From: Burkholderia sp. Leaf177
GTDB taxonomy: Bacteria > Pseudomonadota > Gammaproteobacteria > Burkholderiales > Burkholderiaceae
Reading direction: 5' to 3'
DNA: 64,000 nucleotides
Assembly: GCF_001424345.1 (NCBI RefSeq)
Contig: NZ_LMPF01000002.1
Coordinates: 327,119 to 391,118, forward strand
Shown here: piece after piece, positions 52,518 through 62,803 of the stretch
Numbering within the stretch: the stretch's first letter is position 1
How the letters are laid out: every line of letters begins with the position of its first letter
The notes under the pieces: model-generated
Databases searched by the model: none
Told to the model about the DNA's origin: nothing
What the model saw: the letters and a program-made list of their open reading frames with translations, nothing else
Made by a program: the position numbers and the translations under genes

Positions 52518-53258
52518 TCAGCCCATGTGCAGGCCGCCGTTCAGCGAGAAGTCGGCGCCGGTCGAGAATCCCGATTCCTCCGATGCCAGCCACGCCACGA
52601 TCGACCCGATTTCCTCGGGCCGTCCAAGCCGGCGAACCGGAATGGTCGCGACAATCTTCTCCAGCACGTCCGGACGGATGGACTTCACCATATCCGTGCC
52701 GATATACCCCGGCGAAATGGTGTTGACCGTCACGCCCTTGGTCGCCACTTCCTGCGCGAGCGCCATCGTGAAACCGTGAATGCCGGCTTTCGCCGTCGAA
52801 TAGTTCGTCTGGCCGAACTGCCCTTTCTGGCCGTTCACCGACGAAATATTGATGATGCGCCCGAAGCCGCGCTCGACCATTCCATCGATTACCTGCTTCG
52901 TCACGTTGAAGAGACTTGTCAGATTGGTATCGATGACCGCGGTCCAGTCTTCGTGCGTCATCTTGCGGAACACGACGTCCCGCGTGATGCCAGCATTGTT
53001 CACCAGCACGTCGATCTCGCCGACTTCCGACTTGACCTTGTCGAAGGCGTTCTTGGTCGACTCCCAGTCGCCCACGTTGCCTTCCGACGCGATGAACTCG
53101 TAGCCGAGCGCCTTTTGTTCTTCGAGCCATTTGACCCGGCGTGGCGAATTCGGCCCGCAACCCGCGACGACCGTGAAGCCGTCCTTGTGCAACCGCTGAC
53201 AGATGCTCGTGCCGATGCCACCCATACCGCCCGTTACGTACGCTACTCGTTTAGTCAT
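52518..53258 (-). CDS. phaB: Acetoacetyl-CoA reductase
   Basis: The 246-residue short-chain dehydrogenase has VTGGMGGIG for NADPH, NNAG, and the catalytic Ser-Tyr-Lys set (INISSVNGQKGQFGQTNYSTAKAG). It reduces acetoacetyl-CoA to (R)-3-hydroxybutyryl-CoA, the PHB monomer. ATG at 53258 follows GGAGCGAG. It lies 63 bp after phaA. The sequence tracks C. necator PhaB throughout. Confidence 0.96.
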   Translation of the reverse strand: MTKRVAYVTGGMGGIGTSICQRLHKDGFTVVAGCGPNSPRRVKWLEEQKALGYEFIASEGNVGDWESTKNAFDKVKSEVGEIDVLVNNAGITRDVVFRKMTHEDWTAVIDTNLTSLFNVTKQVIDGMVERGFGRIINISSVNGQKGQFGQTNYSTAKAGIHGFTMALAQEVATKGVTVNTISPGYIGTDMVKSIRPDVLEKIVATIPVRRLGRPEEIGSIVAWLASEESGFSTGADFSLNGGLHMG

Positions 53259-53321
53259 TGCTCGCTCCGTTTATCTTTATGTGCGCTGGTTCAGCGCACC
53301 GTGCCCGTTCGCACGGCCTCC

Positions 53322-54503
53322 CTACGGACGCTCGAGTGCGAGCGCCACGCCCATGCCGCCGCCGATGCACAGCGACGCCAGCCCTTTCTTTGCATCGCGT
53401 TTCTGCATTTCGTGCAGTAGCGTGACCAGGATCCGCGCGCCCGACGCTCCAATCGGATGGCCGATTGCAATCGCGCCGCCGTTCACGTTGATCTTCGATG
53501 TATCCCAGCCCATTTGCTGATGCACCGCAAGCGCTTGCGCGGCAAACGCTTCGTTGATTTCCATCAGGTCCAGGTCGCCCACGGACCAGCCCGCGCGCTC
53601 CAGACACCGCTTCGATGCCGGCACCGGACCCATGCCCATGACCTTCGGGTCGACGCCCGCGTTCGCGTACGCCTTGATGCGCGCGAGCGGCGTGAGGCCG
53701 AGCGCATCAGCTTTTTTAGCCGACATCACGATGACGGCCGCGGCGCCGTCGTTCAGGCCGGAAGCATTGGCCGCGGTGACCGTGCCTTCCTTCGAAAACG
53801 CCGGTTTCAGCGATGCCAGCGATTCCGCCGTCACGCCGTGACGCACAAATTCATCGGTGGCGAAGCGCACGGGATCGCCCTTGCGCTGGGGAATCTCGAC
53901 GGGCACGATTTCATCGTCGAAACGGCCGGACTTCTGCGCCGCTTCCGCCTTGTTCTGCGACAAGGCGGCGAACGCGTCCTGGTTCGCGCGCGAGATGCCG
54001 TATTCCTTCGCGACGTTTTCCGCGGTCACGCCCATATGGATGGAATTGAACGCGTCCCACAACCCGTCGACGATCATCGAGTCGATCAGCTTGGCGTCGC
54101 CCATGCGAAAGCCATCGCGCGAACCCGGCAGCACGTGCGGCGCGGCGCTCATGTTTTCCTGGCCGCCCGCGACCACGATGTCGGCATCGCCGGCAATGAT
54201 CGCGTTCGCTGCAAGCATCACGGCCTTCAGGCCCGAGCCGCACACCTTGTTGATGGTCATGCCCGGAACGGCGTTCGGGAAACCCGCCTTGATCAGCGCC
54301 TGACGCGCCGGATTCTGACCGGAGCCGGCCGTGAGCACCTGGCCGAGGATCACCTCGCTGATCTGCTCCGGCTTGAGATTCGCGCGCTCCAGCACGGCGC
54401 GCAGCACGACTGCGCCCAGATCAGGCGCGGCGATCTTTGCCAGCGACCCGCCGAATTTGCCGACTGCCGTCCGTGCAGCCGATACGATCACTACGTCTGT
54501 CAT
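53322..54503 (-). CDS. phaA: Acetyl-CoA acetyltransferase
   Basis: This 393-residue thiolase has the active Cys in [16 protein letters not shown], the His in IGHPIGASG and the second Cys in SLCIGGGMG. It condenses two acetyl-CoA to acetoacetyl-CoA. AGAGGAAA precedes the ATG at 54503. It lies 189 bp after phaC and before phaB. It is only moderately like BktB, so the two have diverged roles. Confidence 0.96.
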   Translation of the reverse strand: MTDVVIVSAARTAVGKFGGSLAKIAAPDLGAVVLRAVLERANLKPEQISEVILGQVLTAGSGQNPARQALIKAGFPNAVPGMTINKVCGSGLKAVMLAANAIIAGDADIVVAGGQENMSAAPHVLPGSRDGFRMGDAKLIDSMIVDGLWDAFNSIHMGVTAENVAKEYGISRANQDAFAALSQNKAEAAQKSGRFDDEIVPVEIPQRKGDPVRFATDEFVRHGVTAESLASLKPAFSKEGTVTAANASGLNDGAAAVIVMSAKKADALGLTPLARIKAYANAGVDPKVMGMGPVPASKRCLERAGWSVGDLDLMEINEAFAAQALAVHQQMGWDTSKINVNGGAIAIGHPIGASGARILVTLLHEMQKRDAKKGLASLCIGGGMGVALALERP

Positions 54504-54692
54504 TTTCAGTTTCCTCTGAGAGTCGAAAGTGGTGGCCCGCCTCGGGAGGCGGCGCCATTAGCCCGCTTGCCGTATTTACGTATTTCCGACGATGCACGCA
54601 GCGCGCCGAACAACGCCCGTGTCATGCGTAATTTCCCGCCTACTGTTGACCCGCCGCGGCTGAAATGCAATCGGGTCTGGTCCGCATGCCGC

Positions 54693-56651
54693 TCACTGGT
54701 CTCGCTGCAGGACATAGCGTCCCGGCGCCGGCTCGATCACCGGAAAATCGTCGGATCCCAGCGCCGGCTTCGGCTTCACTTTCTTGCCGCCGTAACCATC
54801 TAGCCAGGCGGTCCAGGTGGTCCACCAGCTTCCCGGATGCTCGGTCGCGCCTTCGAACCAATCGTCGGCATTTTCGGGAAGGGTTTTATCGTCGGTATCG
54901 AGCTTCCAGAAACTGCGCTTGTTCTTCGATGGCGGATTGATCACGCCTGCAATATGCCCGGAAGCGCCGAGAACGAAGGTCTGCGGCCCGGTAAGCAATG
55001 GCGCGGAGGCATAAGCCGCCGTCCACGGCACGATGTGATCCTCGCGCGATCCGTAAAGGAAAGTAGGCACGTCGATCAGCGACAGATCCACCGGCTCGCC
55101 ACACGTCGTCAATTCGCCCGGATTGCGAAGGCGGTTTTCCAGATACGTGTGGCGCAAATACCAGACGAACATGGGCCCGGGAAGATTGGTCGAGTCGCTA
55201 TTCCAGTAAAGCAGATCGAACGCCTGAGGCGTGCGGCCCTTCAGGTAGTTGTCGACCACATAGTTCCACACCAGGTCGTTCGGGCGCAGATACGAGAAGG
55301 TGTTCGCGAACTCGACGCCGCGCATCAGACCCGCCGCCGTCCCATCCTTGCCGCCAATGGTCTGCTCGCGCATCTTCACATGCTGCTCATCGATAAACAC
55401 ATCCAGCACGCCCGTGTCCGTGAAATCGAGCATGGCGGTGAGCAAGGTCATCGATGCCGCCGGATGTTCCCCGCGCGCGGCGAGAACGGCGAGCGCGGTC
55501 GCGAGCATGGTGCCGCCGACGCAAAAACCGAGCGTATTGATCTGCTCGCGTCCGCTGATCTGCTTGACCACATCGATAGGCGTCAACACGCCTTCGTCGA
55601 TGTAATCGTCCCAGGTCTTGTGCGCAATCGACGCATCGGCATTACGCCATGAAATCATGAAAACCTGATGGCCGGCATCGAGCGCATGACCGACGAGCGA
55701 ACCTTCGGGCTGCAGGTCGAGGATATAAAACTTGTTGATGCAAGGCGGCACGATCAGCAACGGCCGCTCGCGCACGGTGGCGGTATGCGGCGTGTACTGA
55801 ATCAGTTGCAGCAGGTCGTTCTCGAACACGACCGAACCTTGCGTGGTCGCAATGTTCTTGCCGACCACGAAGCCGGATTCATCGCTTTGCCGAATCTTGC
55901 CGCGCTGCATGTCAGCGAGCAGATTCATCATGCCTTTTTGCAGGCTTTCGCCGCGGCTTTCGATCAACGCCTTTTGCGCATCCGGATTCAACGCAATGTA
56001 ATTGCTCGGCGATGCCGCCGCCGCCCATTGCTGCACGGCGAAGCGGATGCGCTCGCGCGTCTTGGCATCGCCTTCGACCGCTTCCGCAAGCTCCTGCAAA
56101 TACCGCGCGTTCAGCACGTACCACGCGGCGGCAAATGCGAAACCGGGCGTGGACTGCCAGGCGGGGCCGCTAAAACGCCGGTCTTTCAGCGTCGATAAAT
56201 CGATGCTTTGCGCGCTCGCCTGCTTCACCAGTTCCGTGGCGTCGCGCGAGAAATTAGCCTGCAATTCCTGCAGGCGTTGCGGCGCGATTGCAGCCGTAGG
56301 GATTTTCGGCATGGCGGGGATGCCGGGTATCGACGGAAACATGGACTGGATGTTGCCGTTACCGCCGGGAAAACCCGCAAAGCCGGGGATGCCGCCGAAC
56401 GCCGCGAAGGGATTCGCCGCCGGTGATGACGCCGAACCCGGATTGGCTTGCGCCGCGAGTTTTTGCCACGAAGAGGGATCGGCGACCGAACGCCATGTGT
56501 TGAGCCATTGCTCGAACATCTTTTGCACGGCGGCGGGATCTGCACCGGGCACGCTGAATGGCGTACTCGACGCTGCATCCGTGGCCTGATCCTTGGCAGA
56601 AGAACGTGACGAACCGGATGAAGATGAGGAAGACGATCTGGAAGCAGCCAT
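54693..56651 (-). CDS. phaC: Class I poly(R)-hydroxyalkanoic acid synthase
   Basis: The 652-residue synthase has a Ser-rich N-terminus, a Gly/Pro-rich stretch (residues 70-120) and the alpha/beta core with catalytic C377 (GFCVGG), D538 (REDH) and H566 (GASGHIAG). The spacing matches C. necator PhaC exactly (161 and 28 residues). It polymerises hydroxyacyl-CoA on granules. The protein is about 60 residues longer at the N-terminus than the C. necator enzyme. It is the first gene of the cluster. Confidence 0.97.
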   Translation of the reverse strand: MAASRSSSSSSSGSSRSSAKDQATDAASSTPFSVPGADPAAVQKMFEQWLNTWRSVADPSSWQKLAAQANPGSASSPAANPFAAFGGIPGFAGFPGGNGNIQSMFPSIPGIPAMPKIPTAAIAPQRLQELQANFSRDATELVKQASAQSIDLSTLKDRRFSGPAWQSTPGFAFAAAWYVLNARYLQELAEAVEGDAKTRERIRFAVQQWAAAASPSNYIALNPDAQKALIESRGESLQKGMMNLLADMQRGKIRQSDESGFVVGKNIATTQGSVVFENDLLQLIQYTPHTATVRERPLLIVPPCINKFYILDLQPEGSLVGHALDAGHQVFMISWRNADASIAHKTWDDYIDEGVLTPIDVVKQISGREQINTLGFCVGGTMLATALAVLAARGEHPAASMTLLTAMLDFTDTGVLDVFIDEQHVKMREQTIGGKDGTAAGLMRGVEFANTFSYLRPNDLVWNYVVDNYLKGRTPQAFDLLYWNSDSTNLPGPMFVWYLRHTYLENRLRNPGELTTCGEPVDLSLIDVPTFLYGSREDHIVPWTAAYASAPLLTGPQTFVLGASGHIAGVINPPSKNKRSFWKLDTDDKTLPENADDWFEGATEHPGSWWTTWTAWLDGYGGKKVKPKPALGSDDFPVIEPAPGRYVLQRDQ

Positions 56652-56991
56652 ATCCGCGTTTGACCTAAGCGTCCCGAAAGACTGAGTTGCTGATAGAGGC
56701 GTGACGTGGAGCCGCGTCGGGGATCATCGCGGGCGAAGTGCCGCGGGCTTTAATTGCTCGACAGATGCCCGACCGCGATGATGTGACCTTGCTAGCGCCG
56801 TGCGCTTTTGTGAAACATTCTTGCTCCACGGTGCAAGGTGTGTCAATGCATCGCCTTGATTTTGACGCAGTGCGATATTTTTTTCATCATCGTTTTCCCG
56901 ATGTAATCAATCGATCGGACAATGAAATTTGCTGCGCACAATGAACGCGGCGCTGGCGTGTGCTTTGTTGCGTGCGCTTAGCGTAGAAAGG
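56652..56991. other. Gene-free region upstream of phaC
   Basis: No gene is supported in these 340 bp between phaC and pgeF. The central part is AT-richer and holds the candidate phaC promoter; nothing else is evident. Confidence 0.55.
56817..56846 (-). promoter_or_regulatory. Candidate sigma-70 promoter of the pha operon
   Basis: On the minus strand TTGACA (56846-56841) and AAGAAT (56822-56817) are 18 bases apart. The -35 is perfect and the -10 matches 4 of 6. The 5' leader to phaC would be about 160 bases. It would serve phaC and possibly the rest of the cluster. Confidence 0.5.
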
Positions 56992-57867
56992 TTAATCGGC
57001 AAGCCAGATCATGGCGGCCATGCGCCCGGTCGTGCGATCCCGCCTGTACGAATAGAACCGCTCGGTTTCAGTCACCGTGCAATGTCCTCCACCGTGGACG
57101 TTCTCCGGGACGACGCCCGACAGTTCGAGCCGCAAACGCGCAAGCGCGTAAAGATTGGCGAGATATTTGTGTTTCTGCTGACGCGGGACGAAGGCGGCAG
57201 CAACCGCGTCGCGATGCGCAGGATCGGACGAACTCACGAAAGTTTCAAGTACGTCCTCGCCGACTTCAAAGGCCGTTGGTCCTATTGCAGGTCCCAGCCA
57301 CGCATGCAGACTCTCCATCCGCGTGCCGGCCAGACTGGCAACGCGCGTCGCCGTTTTTTCGACGATACCGCCCGCCAATCCCCTCCAACCCGCATGAGCT
57401 GCGCCGACCGCGTGGCCGGCGGTATCGCAGAAAAGCACGGGGAGGCAATCCGCGACCATCACCGCGCAGACCGCGCCCGGGCGATCGGTCACGGCGGCAT
57501 CGGCTTTGACCGGCAGCGCGGGAGACCCCGCACAACGGTCGATCATTTCGCCCGCGTCTTGAATCTCGACTCCGTGAACCTGCTCAAGCCACGCGACAGG
57601 CGCGCCCGTCAGCTCGACCACGCGGCGACGGTTTTCGAGCACCGCTTCAGGTGCGTCGCCAGTGTGCAATCCAAGGTTCAGGCCGCCGCGGCCGTTGGCG
57701 CCGCCAAATGGCCCTTCGCTCACGCCACCGTTACGCGTGGTCGCGAATGCGCGCACGCGCGTCGATACTTTCGAAACTCCGCTCGACCATTCGGGCCACA
57801 GGCAATCATCGTGACGAAGTGGCCGCGCCAGGAAATCCGCGTGGGAAGACTCGCTCACTGCGCTCAC
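56992..57867 (-). CDS. pgeF: Peptidoglycan editing factor PgeF (YfiH, multicopper-type fold)
   Basis: The 291-residue protein belongs to the YfiH/laccase-domain family: [42 protein letters not shown] and the zinc-binding Cys and His residues. PgeF removes peptidoglycan precursors with wrong amino acids. GTG at 57867 overlaps the rluD stop by 4 bp, so the genes are coupled. The older label of polyphenol oxidase also occurs for this family. Confidence 0.9.
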   Translation of the reverse strand: MSAVSESSHADFLARPLRHDDCLWPEWSSGVSKVSTRVRAFATTRNGGVSEGPFGGANGRGGLNLGLHTGDAPEAVLENRRRVVELTGAPVAWLEQVHGVEIQDAGEMIDRCAGSPALPVKADAAVTDRPGAVCAVMVADCLPVLFCDTAGHAVGAAHAGWRGLAGGIVEKTATRVASLAGTRMESLHAWLGPAIGPTAFEVGEDVLETFVSSSDPAHRDAVAAAFVPRQQKHKYLANLYALARLRLELSGVVPENVHGGGHCTVTETERFYSYRRDRTTGRMAAMIWLAD

Positions 57868-59114
57868 TCCTCATCGTCGTCTTCGTCGTATTCGATCGGC
57901 TGTGATTCATCCCAGCCGCCACGCGCGCTCGCGTCGTAACCCTCTTCCTGGATGAAATCCTCGTCTTCCGGATCGAGATCCGTCGATTCGTCGCGGCCAA
58001 GTCCCAATTCCGCCGCCAGCGCTTCAATATCCTCCGGCACATCCGCGCGCCAGCTTATCTCGCGGCCCGTCGTGGGATGGATCAGGCCAAGACGCCAGGC
58101 ATGCAGTGCCTGGCGGTTGAAACCATCAGGTAGCGGCTGCACCGATCGCTTGCCGCGCGCGTGGCCATAAATTGGATCGCCGAGAAGCGGATGCCGGATA
58201 TGCGCGCAATGCACGCGAATCTGGTGCGTGCGGCCGGTATCGAGATCGCAATGCACGGCGGACACGGGTTGCTGGTTCCACATCGCCCGGTCGATCGTGC
58301 GGTAATGCGTACGCGCATATTTGCCCGATGCGCTCTCCACCACCGCCATGCGCGTGCGGTCGCGCGGATCACGGCCGATAGGGGCATCGATCGTGCCTTC
58401 GTCCGGCATCGTCCCCCACACCAGCGCGACGTAGCGGCGCTTGACGGTGCGCGCCTGCAACTGGCGCGTGAGAATGGTCTGCGCCTCGAGTGTGCGCGCG
58501 ACGACCATGAGCCCCGACGTCTCCTTATCCAGCCGATGCACGATACCCGCGCGCGGCAAACCCGCGGCGGCATCGCCGTATCGATAAAGCAGGCCGTTCA
58601 GCAACGTGCCGCTCCAGTTCCCGGCCGCCGGATGCACGACCATGCCGGCCGGTTTGTTGATGACCACGAGCGCGTCGTCTTCGTAGACGATGTCGAGCGG
58701 CACGGGTTCGGGCGTGAAGGCGAGCTGCTCGGGCAGCAGATCGGGAATCAGCGTGATGGTGGCGCCCAGCGGCACGGGCTGCCGGATCTTGGCGGGCGCG
58801 CCGTCGACCTGCACGCGCTGTGCATCGATCCACGTCTGCAAACGGCTGCGCGAGAATTCCGGAAACAGGCGGGCCATGACCTTGTCGAGGCGCTCGCCGG
58901 CGTACTCGTCCGGCACGGCAATCGTGCGCGGCGTTTCAGCATCGGCGCGGCGTGCATGAAGGTTGGTGGACACAGGTGTGCCGTGCGTTTCGGTTGCAGA
59001 GCCGGACGCCGCCGCGGATGCGGTCAAATCGTCCGGACGTGCGTCGTCGGCCGATGCGCTTGGGCTATAATCTTTGCTGCGATCTTTGGTACGACTTGTA
59101 CTTGAGCGGGTCAT
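57864..59114 (-). CDS. rluD: 23S rRNA pseudouridine synthase RluD
   Basis: This 416-residue enzyme has an N-terminal S4 domain ([33 protein letters not shown]) and the pseudouridine synthase catalytic motif [15 protein letters not shown] (catalytic Asp). It modifies U1911, U1915 and U1917 of 23S rRNA. It is longer than typical RluD (about 325 residues) through a 70-residue polar N-terminus and an acidic tail (ending EYDEDDDEE). It overlaps pgeF by 4 bp and is divergent from bamD. Confidence 0.93.
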   Translation of the reverse strand: MTRSSTSRTKDRSKDYSPSASADDARPDDLTASAAASGSATETHGTPVSTNLHARRADAETPRTIAVPDEYAGERLDKVMARLFPEFSRSRLQTWIDAQRVQVDGAPAKIRQPVPLGATITLIPDLLPEQLAFTPEPVPLDIVYEDDALVVINKPAGMVVHPAAGNWSGTLLNGLLYRYGDAAAGLPRAGIVHRLDKETSGLMVVARTLEAQTILTRQLQARTVKRRYVALVWGTMPDEGTIDAPIGRDPRDRTRMAVVESASGKYARTHYRTIDRAMWNQQPVSAVHCDLDTGRTHQIRVHCAHIRHPLLGDPIYGHARGKRSVQPLPDGFNRQALHAWRLGLIHPTTGREISWRADVPEDIEALAAELGLGRDESTDLDPEDEDFIQEEGYDASARGGWDESQPIEYDEDDDEE

Positions 59115-59159
59115 TTAGACTGAAAGCTGGGAATTAGCCAGAAAGGCATGAGCTAGAAA

Positions 59160-60056
59160 ATGCAAGCACTGATGCGAGCCGTGAATCAAGCTTTGAAAAC
59201 CGTTTTGAACCCTGTGCGCCAGTTGATCAGCCTGCCAGGCAGGTTATTGTCGAACTCGTCTGTCAGGGTTGCTGCGATGGCTGCAGGTGCCGTCATTGTC
59301 GCAGGCTGCCATGGTTTGCCCGAGAAAACCGACGAAACGGCAACGTGGAATAACGGGAAATTATACTCGGAGGCGCAGGATGCGCTGACCGGCGGCGACT
59401 TCGGCAAATGCGCGAAGTATTTCGAGAACCTCGAAGGCCGTGACCCGTTCGGACATTTCGCGCAACAAGCGCAGATCAACGTTGCGTACTGCAACTGGAA
59501 AGACGGTGAAACCGCATCGGCAGATGCGGCGATCGACCGGTTCATCAAGCTGCACCCGGATCATCCGGACATTGCCTACGCGTATTACCTGAAAGGCATG
59601 ATCCACTTCAATGACGACCTCGGTTTGTTCGGCCGTTTTTCCGGCCAGGACATGAGCGAGCGCGATCCGAAGTCGCTGCGCGAATCCTACGATGCGTTCA
59701 AGGTCGTGGTGGACCGTTATCCGCAAAGCAAGTACGCGCCGGATGCAGCGCAACGCATGCGTTATATCGTGAACGCACTTGCTTCGCATGAAGTTCATGC
59801 AGCGGATTATTACTATCGCCGTGGTGCTTATGTGGCTGCGATCAACCGCGCGCAACTTGCCATTCGCGAGTACAAGAACGCACCGGCAACGGAAGATGCG
59901 CTGCATATCATGATGCTGTCGTATGGCAAGCTCGATCAGCCGCAACTTGAAGGCGATACGAAGCGCGTGCTGGCTGCTACGTTCCCGGATAGCCCGTATG
60001 TGACCGGCAGGGCACGCCCAGGCAGGGACAACAAGTCCTGGTGGCAGATCTGGTAA
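59160..60056 (+). CDS. bamD: Outer membrane assembly lipoprotein BamD
   Basis: The 298-residue product has a lipobox (AVIVAGC) preceded by a long basic leader, then TPR-like repeats (KLYSEAQDALTGGDFGKCAKYFENLEGRDPFGHFAQQAQINVAYCNWKDG and further copies) and ends SWWQIW. BamD is the essential lipoprotein of the outer-membrane beta-barrel assembly complex. ATG at 59160 is used; in-frame ATGs at 59172 and 59277 would shorten the leader, and the last still leaves a lipobox. A bidirectional terminator follows. Confidence 0.93.
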   Translation: MQALMRAVNQALKTVLNPVRQLISLPGRLLSNSSVRVAAMAAGAVIVAGCHGLPEKTDETATWNNGKLYSEAQDALTGGDFGKCAKYFENLEGRDPFGHFAQQAQINVAYCNWKDGETASADAAIDRFIKLHPDHPDIAYAYYLKGMIHFNDDLGLFGRFSGQDMSERDPKSLRESYDAFKVVVDRYPQSKYAPDAAQRMRYIVNALASHEVHAADYYYRRGAYVAAINRAQLAIREYKNAPATEDALHIMMLSYGKLDQPQLEGDTKRVLAATFPDSPYVTGRARPGRDNKSWWQIW

Positions 60057-60079
60057 GCGATTTCGTTCTCGCTGCAAAT

Positions 60080-60110
60080 AAAAAACCCGGCTTTTCAAGC
60101 CGGGTTTTTT
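60080..60110. terminator. Bidirectional Rho-independent terminator, bamD / dinG
   Basis: A perfect 14-bp stem (AAAAAACCCGGCTT and its complement) with loop TTC and A/T tracts on both sides lies between the two convergent genes. It can end transcription from either strand. Confidence 0.92.
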
Positions 60111-60142
60111 ATTGCGCGCTCGGTTCAATCGATGCGCCGGGC

Positions 60143-62383
60143 TTACTCGTCCGCCTCGGCCACCGCCGTTTCCGGATCGGTGAAAAACGCGCGCACCACT
60201 TCTATCTCGCGTGTGCGCTTGAACGGCGGCAGGCTTTGCCAGATACGTCGGCCATAGGGTTTATCGACGAGACGTGTGTCGCAGATCATCAGCACGCCAC
60301 GATCCGTTTCCGCACGAATGAGGCGGCCCGCGCCCTGCTTGAGGGTAATCACCGCTTGCGGCAACTGGTGCACGGCGAACGGACTCAAGCCCTTTTTCGT
60401 CAACGCATCGAGTCTCGCCGACAACACCGGGTCGTCCGGCGGCGCGAACGGCAACTTGTCGATAACCACCAGCGAAAGCGCGTCGCCACGTACGTCCACG
60501 CCTTCCCAGAAGCTTTGGCTGCCGACCAGGATTGCGTTGCCATATGAACGGAAACGATCGAGCAATTCGGTGCGGCTCGCGTCGCCCTGAACCAGCAGCG
60601 GGTAATCCCAGCCGCGCCGCTCGATAGTGTCCCGCATCCGGTTCGCGATGCGATCGACTGCGCGCAGCGTGGTGCAAAGGAAAAACACGCCGCCCTTCGA
60701 TGCCTCGATGACAGGCAAAGCGGCATCGAACACGGCGTCGGTGAAATTCGGCGATGAAGGTTGCGGCAAGTTGCGCGGCACGTACAGCAAGCCTTGCTGG
60801 GGATAATCGAAGGGACTCGGCAGCGTCATGGAGCGCCGCGCGTTCAAGCCCATTTGTGCGGCGTAATGCGTGAAGTCGCCGCGCACCGACAAAGTCGCCG
60901 ATGTGAAGATCCACGCGCGCGGCACGCCAGCGCGCTGCTTCGAAAAGATCGGCGCGACGGACAACGGCGTTTCGTGCAACTGAACCGTGTGCGAAAACAC
61001 TTCGATCCATCGAACCATCTCGTTTGGATCGGCTTTTGCGGCCGCTTCTTTTTCTTCGGCGATGGCTTTTTCCGCGGCCGTTGGCGGCGCGGTCCAGCCG
61101 CCGAGCAAACCCTGAAGTTCGCGAGCCCGGCGCTGCAGCGCGCCCAGCGATTCCGCCCGTTCCGCATGTGCATTCAGTGCGGCTGTGAGCGCGTCGAGAT
61201 GTTCTTCGAGCGTGTCGAGGGCATTGAATAGAGGATGATCGTCGGCGAGCTGGCCGAGCGACATGCGCACCGAATCTTCCCTGAACGCAAGCCGGACATC
61301 GCGCGCGGCGCGTTCGAGCGCGGCACCGAGCTTCGTCCAGTCGGAAAAGTCACGCGCGTGGCTCAGGCCTTCCGCGACGGCATCGCGTGCAAGTTCCAGA
61401 AACTGCGTGGTGGAAACGGTCTCGCCGAAAAACAGCGTCGCGGTTTCGGGCAGCTGATGCGCTTCGTCGAAGATGATGGTGTTCGCGGTCGGCAGCAATT
61501 CGGCCATGCCGGTGTCGCGAAGCATGACGTCGGCGAAAAACAAGTGATGGTTGACCACCACAATGTCCGCCTGCTGCGCCTCGCGGCGTGCCTGCATGAC
61601 AAAACATTCCTTGTAATGCGGGCAATCCTGGCCGAGGCAATTGTCGCGCGTGGATGTGACCATCGGCCAGACTGGCGAATTCTCCGGAATGCTCGCGAGT
61701 TCGGCCTTGTCGCCGGTATGCGTGATCTTCGCGAAGCGGATGATCTCCTGCAAATGCGCCGTGTCCTGGCGCGTCGGCAAGCGGCCGTTATCGGCGGTGC
61801 GCTGTAAATAATAATGGCACAGATAATTCGCGCGGCCTTTGAGCATCGCGACGGAAACCGGCACGGCAAGCGCGTCGCGCACGGTCGGAATATCGCGCTG
61901 GAACAATTGGTCCTGCAAGTGCTTGGTGCCGGTCGAGACGATCACCTTGCCGCCCCACAACATGGCCGGCACGAGATACGCGAAGGTCTTGCCCGTCCCC
62001 GTGCCCGCTTCCACGATCAACGTGTTTTCACCGCCATCGACGCCTGTGGACGCAGTGGCGAGGCCAATTTCGTCGCCGTTTTCTTCGACCACGACCGGCG
62101 CATCCGATGGCCCCAGCTTGCGTGCCGGGCGGCGTTGCGCGTCGAGCATGGCGGGCTCGGGCATGGCGCGGCCGGACGCTTCCATCGCGGCGGCGACTGC
62201 GCGCGCCATGTCGATCTGCGATGCGCGCGAGCGATAGCCATCGATTTGACGCGCCAGCAGACCCTCGGCGGCAAAAATCGCGTCGAGTTCGATGCGGCGT
62301 TTTGGTGCGAGCGTGAGCGAGAGCGATGTGTCGGCGACACCCGCTTTCGCGGCCGGCTTCAGCACGGATTCCGCGTGGTCCAT
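60143..62383 (-). CDS. DinG-family ATP-dependent helicase
   Basis: The 746-residue protein has Walker A EAGTGTGKT and DEAH box FDEAHQL. Four Cys for an iron-sulfur cluster (NYLC, DNC, QDC, KEC) are placed between them, plus helicase motifs VGSQSFWEGVDVRGDAL and QGAGRLIR. This is the DinG/XPD superfamily 2 type that unwinds R-loops and D-loops. ATG at 62383 (MDHAESVLK) is used; an in-frame TTG at 62407 has AGGA at good spacing and may be the real start. The open frame to 62491 includes poorly typed sequence. Confidence 0.9.
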   Translation of the reverse strand: MDHAESVLKPAAKAGVADTSLSLTLAPKRRIELDAIFAAEGLLARQIDGYRSRASQIDMARAVAAAMEASGRAMPEPAMLDAQRRPARKLGPSDAPVVVEENGDEIGLATASTGVDGGENTLIVEAGTGTGKTFAYLVPAMLWGGKVIVSTGTKHLQDQLFQRDIPTVRDALAVPVSVAMLKGRANYLCHYYLQRTADNGRLPTRQDTAHLQEIIRFAKITHTGDKAELASIPENSPVWPMVTSTRDNCLGQDCPHYKECFVMQARREAQQADIVVVNHHLFFADVMLRDTGMAELLPTANTIIFDEAHQLPETATLFFGETVSTTQFLELARDAVAEGLSHARDFSDWTKLGAALERAARDVRLAFREDSVRMSLGQLADDHPLFNALDTLEEHLDALTAALNAHAERAESLGALQRRARELQGLLGGWTAPPTAAEKAIAEEKEAAAKADPNEMVRWIEVFSHTVQLHETPLSVAPIFSKQRAGVPRAWIFTSATLSVRGDFTHYAAQMGLNARRSMTLPSPFDYPQQGLLYVPRNLPQPSSPNFTDAVFDAALPVIEASKGGVFFLCTTLRAVDRIANRMRDTIERRGWDYPLLVQGDASRTELLDRFRSYGNAILVGSQSFWEGVDVRGDALSLVVIDKLPFAPPDDPVLSARLDALTKKGLSPFAVHQLPQAVITLKQGAGRLIRAETDRGVLMICDTRLVDKPYGRRIWQSLPPFKRTREIEVVRAFFTDPETAVAEADE

Positions 62384-62498
62384 GGGGGCGTTGTCGGGCG
62401 AATTCAAAGGGACGTTCCTGCTTTGTAGCTTGGGCTTTGGTGCCGCGTGCGGGCCAACACTGTTCGACGCACGCGTTGCTGAATCGCGCAACGCCGTT

Positions 62499-62717
62499 TC
62501 AGCGCGCGTCCGGTTCCAACTGTAACTGCAGCAGGATGATCGTATCCTTGACCTTGAGCTTGCGCTTTTTCAGGCGCCTGATTTCGAGCTCATTGATGCC
62601 GGGCACGTCCGCCATCTTTCCGATCAAGCTGTCCAGGCCGTGGTGCTCTGCCTGCAACTGCCCTATACGCTCGCGGATCGTGCCGGCATCCACTTCTGCT
62701 GCAGGATATGCATGCAT
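62499..62717 (-). CDS. DUF465 (YdcH-like) small protein
   Basis: The 72-residue coiled-coil protein (ERIGQLQAEHHGLDSLIGKM, INELEIRRLKKRKLKVKDTI) matches the DUF465/YdcH family, abundant small proteins of unknown role. ATG at 62717 follows AGGAG. It lies between the helicase gene and the Gln-rich secreted protein on the same strand. Confidence 0.88.
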   Translation of the reverse strand: MHAYPAAEVDAGTIRERIGQLQAEHHGLDSLIGKMADVPGINELEIRRLKKRKLKVKDTIILLQLQLEPDAR

Positions 62718-62803
62718 GTTCGGCTCCTCTCGTCGCGGCAAAACGCCGGGAAATACTGGCGGCGTCGCCCGAGGTTGCTGTCCACATCCAGAGTTTCGAA
62801 AGC

